Assembly (NCBI GenBank): GCA_019421315.1
Contig: JAHZFN010000009.1
Location: forward strand, 3,940 to 11,295
Length of the DNA: 7,356 nucleotides
DNA from: Peptococcaceae bacterium
Lineage (GTDB): Bacteria; Bacillota; Dehalobacteriia; UBA4068; UBA4997
Reading direction: 5' to 3'
This document shows, piece after piece, positions 1 through 5,896 of the stretch (position 1 is the stretch's first letter; every line of letters begins with the position of its first letter). Below the pieces are notes generated by a model. The model did no database searches. It saw only the letters and a program-made list of their open reading frames with translations, and was not told where the DNA came from. A program made the translations under genes and the position numbers.

Positions 1-439
1 TTTCCCAAAGCTCCTTGGCTTCGTCATCTGTTTTATAATATGTTACATACAGGCGGTCTTTGGGCAGGCCCAAAACCTCTGTAATAAATTCCCACGCATA
101 CTTAATAGCATCCTCTTTAAAATAATCACCAAAGGAGAAATTGCCAAGCATTTCAAAAAAGGTATGATGTCTGGCTGTGCGGCCGACAGTATCCAAATCG
201 TTATGCTTGCCGCCTGCGCGGACGCATTTCTGCGCAGTTGTGGCTCTGGTGTAGGGTCTGGTTTCCAAACCCAAAAACACATCCTTAAACTGCACCATTC
301 CCGCATTCACAAAAAGCAGCGAAGGGTCGTTGTGCGGCACCAAGCCGGCGCTGGCAACTCTGGTATGCCCTTTGCTTTCAAAAAATTTCAAAAAGCTTTC
401 ACGCAGTTCCTGTTCTGTTCTGATGTTATACTTTACCAT
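1..439 (-). CDS. alaS: Alanyl-tRNA synthetase, N-terminal part (cut by window edge)
   Basis: Class II aminoacyl-tRNA synthetase that charges tRNA-Ala with alanine in the cytoplasm. Only the first 146 residues are inside the window; the family is usually around 870-880 residues, so the gene continues past position 1. The visible part is the start of the catalytic domain. Residues 7-20 (RTEQELRESFLKFF) match the usual opening. Residues 45-53 read NAGMVQFKD. Residues 70-83 (QKCVRAGGKHNDLD) and 90-108 (RHHTFFEMLGNFSFGDYFK) are the near-invariant motif 2 region that handles ATP and the adenylate. The start is the ATG at 437-439, preceded by GGAGAGATGAAAA, which places a GGAGAG ribosome binding site about seven bases upstream. 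The transcript probably starts near 664, leaving a leader of about 225 nt that holds a small Ala-rich ORF (550-621). Identity is near certain from the motifs; no truncation or frameshift is seen in the visible part. Confidence 0.97.
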   Translation of the reverse strand, partial: MVKYNIRTEQELRESFLKFFESKGHTRVASAGLVPHNDPSLLFVNAGMVQFKDVFLGLETRPYTRATTAQKCVRAGGKHNDLDTVGRTARHHTFFEMLGNFSFGDYFKEDAIKYAWEFITEVLGLPKDRLYVTYYKTDDEAKELWE

Positions 440-549
440 TTTTCATCTCTCCATTTGTTACATCTGTTTTGCATATATTTTTCATTTCAATGTTTTATAA
501 TCTGAATATTTGTTCGGAATTTAAGGCGCTGCAAACAACTTAACCGTCA

Positions 550-621
550 TTACCCGTCCAAAAGCCGAAAACCAATCGGCGCAGCGGCAGCCGCATTAAA
601 TTCAACAAACGGCAAAGGCAT
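550..621 (-). CDS. Candidate alaS leader peptide (23 aa, five consecutive Ala)
   Basis: This short ORF reads MPLPFVEFNAAAAAPIGFRL followed by LDG and a TAA stop. It starts with ATG at 619-621, after an AAAGGTGAAAA sequence that is a good ribosome binding site at normal spacing. Codons 10-14 (580-594) are GCG GCT GCC GCT GCG, five alanine codons in a row. It lies between the predicted alaS promoter (671-699) and the alaS start (439). A run of codons for the amino acid used by the downstream enzyme is the hallmark of ribosome-mediated attenuation leaders, so this may sense charged tRNA-Ala. Two alternative RNA pairings are visible. One is a five-base-pair hairpin at 564-580 (GCCGA/TCGGC) followed by four U. 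The other pairs CGCTGC inside the Ala codons (581-586) with GCAGCG at 527-532. No strong terminator is seen before alaS, so the mechanism is open. The ORF, its ribosome binding site and the Ala run are observed; the regulatory role is inferred. Confidence 0.6.
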   Translation of the reverse strand: MPLPFVEFNAAAAAPIGFRLLDG

Positions 622-670
622 TTTTCACCTTTCAAAGGGCAAAATTGCCTACTTAACCATATTATCATTA

Positions 671-699
671 ATTATACCACAGTAAAACGCAAATAACCA
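671..699 (-). promoter_or_regulatory. Predicted sigma-70 promoter for alaS and its leader
   Basis: On the minus strand there is a perfect TATAAT at 671-676, preceded directly by TGG, which makes an extended -10 (TGnTATAAT). The -35 candidate TGGTTA (694-699) is poor but sits at the ideal 17-base spacing. Transcription would begin near 664, about 43 nt ahead of the leader peptide ATG and about 225 nt ahead of alaS. Confidence 0.65.
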
Positions 700-751
700 G
701 TTTTTCGGTAATTTTCATCATGTCTTATTTTTCAAAATCTTATAAGTCAAC

Positions 752-796
752 AAAAAAAGCAAAAAGCATAGAGCAGACCCTAAGCCTGCTCTATGC
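752..796 (-). terminator. Intrinsic terminator of the small membrane protein gene
   Basis: A perfect 11-bp stem (766-776 pairing with 786-796, GCATAGAGCAG/CTGCTCTATGC) encloses a nine-base loop. On the minus strand it is followed by TTTTTGC and then seven more T (752-758). It lies about 45 bases beyond the stop codon of the 842-1066 gene and just before the alaS promoter, so it isolates alaS from upstream transcription. Confidence 0.9.
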
Positions 797-841
797 CGAA
801 ATAAAAATTTGCCAAATCAAGCAAAATCAAGTCATAAAACT

Positions 842-1066
842 TTATTTGCCGATTTTATCCATGGTTTTGCCAACCTTGATCATGGTTTTGCCTGCTCGCT
901 TCGCCATTCTGCCCAATTCGTCGGCAAATGCATCTTTCATGCCCATAACGTTGCGATAAGCCTTATGAGCCATTCTGCCATTTCTTGTTTTGTTCATTGC
1001 AACCATGCCGACTGCCGCGGTCATACCGACACCCGCCGCAATCATACCTACTGTTTTCTTATCCAT
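842..1066 (-). CDS. Small basic protein with one N-terminal membrane segment, unknown function
   Basis: A 74-residue protein starting MDKKTVGMIAAGVGMTAAVG. The start is set by an ideal GGAGGTGA ribosome binding site (1072-1079) five bases before the ATG at 1064-1066; an upstream in-frame start would sit before this site and is less likely. Residues 6-24 form a Gly/Ala/Met-rich hydrophobic stretch that could be a single membrane helix or a signal-anchor. The rest (about residues 25-74) is strongly basic and probably helical, with Lys/Arg and hydrophobic residues alternating (AKRAGKTMIKVGKTMDKIGK at the C-terminus), so it could lie along the membrane. The general layout resembles YtxH-like small membrane proteins, but I do not recognise the family. 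It has its own terminator downstream (752-796) and a terminator upstream from the neighbouring gene, so it is probably transcribed alone. That it is a real gene is well supported; its role is unknown. Confidence 0.85.
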   Translation of the reverse strand: MDKKTVGMIAAGVGMTAAVGMVAMNKTRNGRMAHKAYRNVMGMKDAFADELGRMAKRAGKTMIKVGKTMDKIGK

Positions 1067-1114
1067 AAAAATCACCTCCCGCAAGCCTTAGTTTGGCAGA
1101 AAAACAATAACGTT

Positions 1115-1133
1115 AATCAGGCAAAATCAGGCA
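1115..1133. repeat. Short tandem repeat, two copies of AATCAGGCA
   Basis: AATCAGGCA occurs at 1115-1123 and again at 1125-1133, in the upstream region of the small membrane protein gene about 50-70 bases before its start. It could be part of a regulator-binding region or chance; there is no further support. Confidence 0.4.
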
Positions 1134-1140
1134 GATAAAT

Positions 1141-1176
1141 GATGTGATTTTCACTTTTGATGTGCTTTTCACTTTT
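1141..1176. repeat. Tandem 18-bp direct repeat, two copies
   Basis: The 18-bp unit GATGTGATTTTCACTTTT (1141-1158) is repeated directly at 1159-1176 with a single mismatch (A to C). Each unit contains a small inverted repeat, GTGA-TTT-TCAC in the first copy and GTG-CTTTT-CAC in the second. It lies between the terminator of the acetyltransferase gene and the start of the small membrane protein gene, so it could be a paired operator for the latter. The repeat is observed; the operator role is inferred. Confidence 0.6.
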
Positions 1177-1181
1177 GCCGC

Positions 1182-1219
1182 AAAAAAAAACAGACAAAGC
1201 TTCTGCGGCATTGTCTGTT
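1182..1219 (-). terminator. Intrinsic terminator of the acetyltransferase gene
   Basis: A nine-bp stem, AACAGACAA (1189-1197) with TTGTCTGTT (1211-1219), is followed on the minus strand by an unbroken run of T (1182-1190, partly shared with the stem). It lies 50 bases past the acetyltransferase stop codon. The loop segment TGCGGCA (1204-1210) is complementary to TGCCGCA (1176-1182) just beyond the T run, so an alternative or pseudoknotted pairing is possible. Confidence 0.85.
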
Positions 1220-1268
1220 AGTTTATGTTTGAATATGCAATTTTTAACCGACTTTTGCGGAAAAGCTT

Positions 1269-1874
1269 TTAAGACAAATCGGCTTTTATCATACCTTGGC
1301 ATTTTACCAAAACTGCTTCAACCTGCCCTTTTTCAAGATTAGGGAAAGGTACGATGCCCGGAGTCAAATCGCAATGCTCGCCCAGCAGCATTTCAAAAAC
1401 GGCAACATTATGCCAACGGTTGAATTTATAACCTATCTTATTGTATACGGCAATTTTTTCAAAACCGATCTTGCGGTGCAAGGCAAAGCTTTTTTCGTTT
1501 TTGTCAGAAACCAGGGCATATAAATTCCGAACATTCTGCAAGCGCAAAATTTCTGTCAAAGCCGTATACAAAGCTGTGCCGATACTGCGGCGGAAGTAAG
1601 CCTCTTCCACATAAACGGAAAGCTCGGCAGTCCAGGCATAAGCCGCACGTCCCAAATATCTGTTGGCATAAGCATACGCCACAATTTTGCCGTCCGCTTC
1701 GCAAACCAAATACGGATAAACAGCGGCTATATCTTCAATTCTCTGCCGAAATTCAGAAAGCGACGGCACCTCCCATTCAAATGTTATCGCCGTATTCAAA
1801 ACATAGGGCATATATATTTCCAATATGCGTTCGGCATCCTCAACAGCTGCCAAACGGAGTTTAATATCTTTCAA
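1269..1874 (-). CDS. GNAT N-acetyltransferase, phosphinothricin/methionine-sulfoximine type
   Basis: A 201-residue acetyl-CoA-dependent N-acetyltransferase, cytoplasmic. The N-terminus (IKLRLAAVEDAERILEIYMP) and NTAITFEWEVPS (27-38) match the phosphinothricin acetyltransferase (Pat/Bar) branch. The acetyl-CoA motif A is SVYVEEAYFRRSIGTALY near residues 86-103, with Ser where many members have the first Gly of the RxxGxG loop. RWHNVAVFEM (about 153-162) corresponds to the conserved Trp-His signature near the end of the family core. About 37 further residues follow. The family acetylates glufosinate-like compounds or methionine sulfoximine/sulfone; the true substrate here cannot be read from sequence. 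The start is TTG at 1872-1874. An in-frame TGA lies 18 bases upstream, and the next ATG (residue 22) would remove conserved residues, so TTG, or an ATT two codons earlier, is the only sensible start. An AAGG ribosome site is 11 bases before TTG, or five before ATT. It stands alone with its own terminator. Confidence 0.88.
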   Translation of the reverse strand: MKDIKLRLAAVEDAERILEIYMPYVLNTAITFEWEVPSLSEFRQRIEDIAAVYPYLVCEADGKIVAYAYANRYLGRAAYAWTAELSVYVEEAYFRRSIGTALYTALTEILRLQNVRNLYALVSDKNEKSFALHRKIGFEKIAVYNKIGYKFNRWHNVAVFEMLLGEHCDLTPGIVPFPNLEKGQVEAVLVKCQGMIKADLS

Positions 1875-2045
1875 TGCAATCCCGGCCTTTCAAAAAAAAT
1901 ATTCATACATAATCATCAGCAAAAAAGCTATTGCCTCATTTACCATAATTTACCATTAACAATTTTTTTATTATATTAATTATTATCAAATTATATTATT
2001 TATTTAAAGCTATGATTTATCAAATCAATAAGTCAATCAACGTCC

Positions 2046-2106
2046 CAAACAGAAACCGAACATATTATTATAAATATATGTAACAATTCGATTATCAAAC
2101 AGAAAC
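2046..2106. repeat. 11-bp direct repeat CAAACAGAAAC, copies 50 bp apart
   Basis: CAAACAGAAAC occurs at 2046-2056 and 2096-2106, a spacing of exactly 50 bases start to start, in AT-rich intergenic DNA. It may be a pair of regulator sites or chance; nothing else supports a role. Confidence 0.3.
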
Positions 2107-2261
2107 GGTTTTTCAAAAAGTATCGTTAAAAACATCGTTTCGGCAATAAGCAAGCCCAAACATCCCATATTATATTTTACTATTATATAACCAAATGCAG
2201 CAATTTGCAAGATTTGATAAACACCAAACAAATATTTTATTATTCAAAGACATATATTTCA

Positions 2262-2300
2262 ATCGTTTTGTCCAATTTAGGGCAAAACGATGTGCTTTTT
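2262..2300 (+). terminator. Orphan terminator-like hairpin
   Basis: ATCGTTTTGTCC (2262-2273) pairs with GGGCAAAACGAT (2280-2291) through 12 positions including one G-T pair, around the six-base loop AATTTA. On the plus strand it is followed by GTGC and TTTTT (2296-2300). No plus-strand gene ends nearby, so it is either the end of an unannotated RNA, a relic of a lost gene, or a structured element in an untranslated transcript. Confidence 0.5.
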
Positions 2301-2449
2301 AAGAAAAACATCAACACAAAACCGCAAACATTGCCTTGAAAAACTCCTGCAAAATGACTGTTTAAAGCGCTTTTTTGCCGCAAAAATCGACATATATGCC
2401 CTGCTACAAAATATTCTCAAAATAAATATAATCAATATCCCATAAACCG

Positions 2450-2478
2450 TTGACGGATTTATCACAATTTGATATGAT
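2450..2478 (+). promoter_or_regulatory. Predicted sigma-70 promoter in intergenic DNA
   Basis: TTGACG (2450-2455) and TATGAT (2473-2478) are each one base from consensus and are separated by exactly 17 bases. Predicted start of transcription is near 2485. No ORF with a ribosome site follows; a strong hairpin follows within about 55 bases. Confidence 0.55.
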
Positions 2479-2484
2479 AAATAT

Positions 2485-2568
2485 AGTTTATAGAAAAAAT
2501 ACATACCATAGAAATTATTTATCTCACTTTCATGGGATATTTTCGGCAGCTTAGCCGAAAATATTTTA
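2485..2568 (+). ncRNA. Candidate small RNA of about 85 nt
   Basis: The unit runs from the predicted start after the promoter at 2450-2478 to a perfect 11-bp hairpin, ATATTTTCGGC (2537-2547) with GCCGAAAATAT (2554-2564), loop AGCTTA, ending in TTTT (2564-2567). The 5' part (2485-2536) is A/T-rich and looks unstructured, as in many trans-acting small RNAs. The only ORF inside (ATG at 2532) lacks a ribosome site. The T run is short, so read-through toward the oxidoreductase gene is possible; the unit would then be a far-upstream leader. No known RNA family is recognised. Confidence 0.35.
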
Positions 2569-2891
2569 ATATAAGCTTTTTCTATACTCCATTTTAGTTA
2601 ATTTATAAAAGAATTGTGAAAGCATACGGCAGCAGAAAAATCAGCCTGTTTGTCATGTTAAGCTTTCTAATTCAAAAAATTTAACAAAAATTTCACATAA
2701 AGAACCAAAAGAGAAGAAATTGTCAAAAAAATTAAAATAAATCAAATTTTTATATTTTTCTGATATAACAAACGGTCATTTTGAGTAATACATCGGCTAT
2801 CACAGCAAGCATTTGTCCAATACGGCTATACAAAAACTTGTATTACGGTGTGTTTTGCAGCCCAAATTACCCAAAAGAGGTAAAACTCGAT

Positions 2892-2920
2892 TTGACAAAT
2901 TTCGTATAATCCAATAGAAT
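2892..2920 (+). promoter_or_regulatory. Strong predicted promoter of the aldehyde oxidoreductase gene
   Basis: A perfect TTGACA (2892-2897), 17 bases, then TAGAAT (2915-2920, one mismatch). Transcription would start near 2927, giving a leader of about 219 nt. A consensus-strength promoter agrees with the highly biased codon use of the gene, suggesting high expression. Confidence 0.75.
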
Positions 2921-2926
2921 ACTATA

Positions 2927-3145
2927 AAATTATTATTCTTTCGCAAGGATATTTGCTTTTGTTTTATGATTTCTTCACAATTTTACATACAAAATACTGA
3001 CAAAATTGCTTAACATTGCGCCGCAAAGCGGCAGCTGTTTAATAAATTATGATTCCGTGGCTGGTAATCATAGGATTTTTCGCAAAGTTTTCAATATCAA
3101 AACAAAAGTTGAAAAGCTTGAGTAAAATTAGAGGAGGATGAATTA
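2927..3145 (+). promoter_or_regulatory. Long structured 5' leader of the aldehyde oxidoreductase gene
   Basis: The predicted untranslated leader contains several hairpins. CAATTTT/AAAATTG (2978-2984 with 3002-3008) has a 17-base loop. GCCGC-AAA-GCGGC lies at 3020-3032. TATGATTCC with GGTAATCATA (3048-3056 with 3063-3072, one bulged T) is followed by GGATTTTT and so looks like a weak terminator. AAGTTTTCAA pairs with TTGAAAAGCTT (3085-3094 with 3109-3119, one bulge). The ribosome binding site GAGGAGG (3131-3137) lies eight bases before the ATG. Such a layout could allow attenuation or ligand control, for example by molybdenum cofactor, but I cannot match it to a known riboswitch. Confidence 0.45.
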
Positions 3146-5896
3146 ATGGTAGAAATGAAAAAACTCTACAAGAAAAATCTTGTAGTCAACGGCCAGAAAC
3201 TTCATGTTTTGGTAACAGGTGACGAAATGCTCGTTGATGTAATCAGAAAACAACTGGGTCTTACCGGCACAAAAGTAGGCTGCCGCTTAAACCAATGCGG
3301 TATCTGTAACGTTATTGTGGACGGCAAAGTTGTTCGTTCCTGCATGACCAAAATCAGCAGAGTTGCCGACAACGCCGAAATCACAACGGTAGAAGGCGTC
3401 GGCACACCCGAAAACCTGCACCCCATTCAGCAGGCGTTCATCAAACACGGTTCCCAATGCGGCTTCTGTATCCCCGGTTTTGTTGTTTCTGCTTACGCTC
3501 TTTTGCAGCAAAATCTCAATCCCACCCGCGAAGAAGTTCGTGATTGGTTCAAAAAGAACCGCAATGCTTGCCGCTGCACAGGTTACAAACCCATCGTTGA
3601 TGCAGTTATGGATGCTGCAAAAGTTATGCGCGGCGAAATGGACATCGAAGAACTCAAATTCCATATGCCCGAAGACGGCAGAATTTTCGGCACAGACTAT
3701 CCCCGTCCGTCCGCCGCTGCCAAAGCAACCGGTACATTTGATTACGGTGCAGACACAGGTCTGAAAATGCCACCCGGCGTTTTGCAGATTGCCTTGGTAC
3801 AATCCAAAGTTAACCATGCCAACATCTTGTCCATCGACACCGCAGAAGCAGAAAAAATGCCCGGTGTTGAAGCAGTATTGACACATAAAGACGTTAAAGG
3901 TACAAATCGTATCGACGGTTTGGCTTTCTATCCCGACAACCACTACGGCGATGCCAAAGACCGTCCTATTCTCTGCGACGAAAAAATCTTCCAGTTGGGC
4001 GATGCTATCGCCATCGTTTGTGCCGACACAGTTGAACATGCCCGTGCCGCTGCCGACAAGGTTGTTGTAAACATCGAAGAATTGCCTGCATACATGACAG
4101 CTCGCGAAGCAGTTGCAGACGATGCAATCGAAATCCACCCCGGAACTCCCAATATCTTCTACGAACAGAACATCATCAAAGGCGAAGATCCTGAAGAAAC
4201 CTTCAAACGCCCGGATGTTGTTACCGTTGAAGCTGATTACTATACACAAAGACAACCCCACTTGGTATTGGAACCTGACGTAGCTTACGCTTATTATGAT
4301 GAAGAAGGCAGAGTTACAATCCATTCCAAATCCGTTGGTGTTTATATGCACAGATGGATGATTATGGAAGGTGTTGGCTTGGAAGAAGACCAAATCCGCA
4401 TTATCCAAAACAATGCAGGTGCAACCTTCGGCTACAAACTGAGCCCAACCATCGAAGCTATCCTCTGCGTAGCAGTTATGGCAACAGGCAAACCTGTATT
4501 TCTTGACTTCACAATGGAACAACAAATTGTTTACACCGGTAAACGTTCTCCTTTGTTCGCTCATATCAAAATGGGTGCAACCAAAGACGGCAAAATGCTG
4601 GCTGTTAAACATGACATGCTGATGGACCACGGCGCATACTCCGAATTTGGTGATTTGCTGATGACCAAACCTATCCAATTCTGTGCCTGCGGTTATGACA
4701 TTCCCAGTTTTCACGGTCACGGCGCCATCACTTTCACAAACCATGCTTACGGCGCTGCAATGAGAGCTTTCGGTGCTCCTCAAGGTCACTTTGCCGGTGA
4801 ATCCATCATCGACGAAATGGCAGCAAAATTGGGAATTGACGCTTTCGAATTCCGTTACAAAAATCTTTACAACGAAAATTCCACCACAACAACAGGCAAC
4901 AAACCTGACGTATTGGTTCTGAAAGGCTTGATGGATCTTATCAAACCTCATTATGACGAAGCCCTGAAGAAAAAAGCCGAATTCGACACCTCCGACGGCA
5001 AAAAATTCGGTGTTGGTCTTTCCCTCAGCATCTACTGCTGCGGCGACGACGGTTTCGATACATCCCAAGCAGCTGTTGAATTGCTGCCCGACGGCAAAGT
5101 TGCCCTCTTTAACACATGGGAAGACCATGGTCAAGGCTCCGACATGGGCGCATTGGCAACAGTTCAGGAAGGCTTGAAAGAATTGCACCTGCGTCCCGAA
5201 GACATTGTTTTGATTTCCAACGATACAGCTAAATGCGAAAACTCCGGTAACGCAGCCGGCTCCCGTTCCCAGGTAATGGTCGGCAACGCCATCTTTGAAG
5301 CCTGCTCCAACCTTTTGAAAGCAATGCGTAAGGAAGACGGCACACTGAGAACATATGATGAAATGATTGCAGACGGCATCGATGTACATCAAGTCGGCGA
5401 ATGGTCCACAGGCGACTGCTGCACTCCTGCCGATATGGAAACCTTCCAATTCACTCCGTATCCCGCTTATATGTACGGCGTATACATGAGCGAAGTTGTC
5501 GTTGATACCAAAACAGGCAAAACTCAGGTTACCAAAATGGTTGGTGCCTACGACATCGGTAACATCTGTAACAGAACCGTTGTTGAAGGTCAAATCTACG
5601 GCGGCATGGCACAGGGTATCGGCATGGCTCTTACCGAAGACTTTGAAGACTTCAAAAAACAAACCACATTGGCAAAATGCGGTTTCCCGACCATCGATAT
5701 GATCCCCGACGATTTGCACGTTCTCTTCACGGAAACACCGAGACCGAACAGCGCTTACGGCTGCTCCGGTGTAGGCGAAGTTACGGCGGCAGGACCTCAC
5801 TGCTCCATTATCAACGCCATCTTCAACGCCTGCGGTGCTCGTGTTCGCGAATTGCCCGCATATCCCGAAAGAGTTTTGGCAGCAATGCCCAAATAA
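3146..5896 (+). CDS. mop: Mop-type molybdenum aldehyde oxidoreductase (xanthine oxidase family)
   Basis: A complete 916-residue cytoplasmic enzyme that oxidises aldehydes with water to carboxylic acids and releases two electrons. Its length and order match Desulfovibrio gigas Mop (907 residues). Residues 7-80 are a plant-type [2Fe-2S] domain with Cys46, Cys51, Cys54 and Cys66. Residues 85-165 are the helical [2Fe-2S] domain with Cys105, Cys108, Cys142 and Cys144. From about 190 on is the molybdopterin part, with QPHLVLEPDVA (370-380), AGATFGYK (424-431), AMRAFGAPQ (538-546), WEDHGQGSD (658-666), AAGSRSQVMVGNA (703-715) and GVGEVT (875-880), where Glu878 is the expected catalytic base. There is no FAD domain, so electrons must leave to a carrier protein such as ferredoxin, flavodoxin or the Fe-S protein encoded at 6179. 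The start is ATG 3146, eight bases after GAGGAGG; ATG 3155 is a less likely alternative. TTA, CTA and TCA codons are absent from codons 49 to 885, a sign of selected codon use. Substrate range is unknown. Confidence 0.95.
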   Translation: MVEMKKLYKKNLVVNGQKLHVLVTGDEMLVDVIRKQLGLTGTKVGCRLNQCGICNVIVDGKVVRSCMTKISRVADNAEITTVEGVGTPENLHPIQQAFIKHGSQCGFCIPGFVVSAYALLQQNLNPTREEVRDWFKKNRNACRCTGYKPIVDAVMDAAKVMRGEMDIEELKFHMPEDGRIFGTDYPRPSAAAKATGTFDYGADTGLKMPPGVLQIALVQSKVNHANILSIDTAEAEKMPGVEAVLTHKDVKGTNRIDGLAFYPDNHYGDAKDRPILCDEKIFQLGDAIAIVCADTVEHARAAADKVVVNIEELPAYMTAREAVADDAIEIHPGTPNIFYEQNIIKGEDPEETFKRPDVVTVEADYYTQRQPHLVLEPDVAYAYYDEEGRVTIHSKSVGVYMHRWMIMEGVGLEEDQIRIIQNNAGATFGYKLSPTIEAILCVAVMATGKPVFLDFTMEQQIVYTGKRSPLFAHIKMGATKDGKMLAVKHDMLMDHGAYSEFGDLLMTKPIQFCACGYDIPSFHGHGAITFTNHAYGAAMRAFGAPQGHFAGESIIDEMAAKLGIDAFEFRYKNLYNENSTTTTGNKPDVLVLKGLMDLIKPHYDEALKKKAEFDTSDGKKFGVGLSLSIYCCGDDGFDTSQAAVELLPDGKVALFNTWEDHGQGSDMGALATVQEGLKELHLRPEDIVLISNDTAKCENSGNAAGSRSQVMVGNAIFEACSNLLKAMRKEDGTLRTYDEMIADGIDVHQVGEWSTGDCCTPADMETFQFTPYPAYMYGVYMSEVVVDTKTGKTQVTKMVGAYDIGNICNRTVVEGQIYGGMAQGIGMALTEDFEDFKKQTTLAKCGFPTIDMIPDDLHVLFTETPRPNSAYGCSGVGEVTAAGPHCSIINAIFNACGARVRELPAYPERVLAAMPK

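Larger units (their letters stand above)
1875..2891. other. AT-rich intergenic region without protein genes
   Basis: About one kilobase between the divergent acetyltransferase (minus) and aldehyde oxidoreductase (plus) genes. Six-frame reading gives only short, low-complexity frames without ribosome binding sites. A possible minus promoter for the acetyltransferase is TTGATA (2018-2023), 17 bases, AATAAT (1995-2000), but such matches are common in DNA this AT-rich. Other content is a terminator-like hairpin at 2262-2300, a promoter and hairpin unit at 2450-2568, an 11-bp direct repeat (2046-2056 and 2096-2106), a tandem ATTTACCAT around 1939-1957, and CGGCTAT twice (2794-2800, 2823-2829). No tRNA, rRNA, transposase remnant, CRISPR array or T-box is visible. 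Confidence 0.75.

Noticed and set aside
164..505. 113-residue plus-strand ORF over alaS
   Set aside because: Shadow of the real minus-strand alaS frame, with no ribosome site or family similarity.
440..660. T-box leader for alaS
   Set aside because: I looked for the conserved T-box sequence (AGGGTGG...ACCGCG type) on the minus strand and found none.
1117..1302. Short ORFs on both strands around the 1182-1219 terminator
   Set aside because: They cross the terminator and the end of the acetyltransferase gene and have no ribosome binding site.
2037..2231. 64-residue hydrophobic minus-strand ORF
   Set aside because: It starts with TTG, has no ribosome binding site, and its composition is what AT-rich random DNA gives.
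2277..2504. 75-residue minus-strand ORF starting with ATG
   Set aside because: No ribosome binding site, low-complexity composition, and overlap with the terminator-like hairpin and the opposing promoter.
2532..2597. 21-codon ORF starting ATG inside the candidate small RNA hairpin
   Set aside because: No ribosome binding site upstream, and it runs through the hairpin.
2971..2980. Rex (NADH-sensing) operator in the mop leader
   Set aside because: Only the TTCACAA half is present; the other half matches poorly.
2927..3145. Known molybdenum cofactor riboswitch
   Set aside because: The hairpins present do not match the conserved core that I know for this RNA; a covariance-model search would be decisive.
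3138..3146. Mini-ORF ATG-AAT-TAA overlapping the mop start
   Set aside because: Its ATG directly abuts the ribosome binding site, too close for initiation.
3287..5800. 837-residue open frame on the minus strand
   Set aside because: It lies exactly codon-antisense to mop, has no family features, and is explained by the avoidance of TTA, CTA and TCA in mop.
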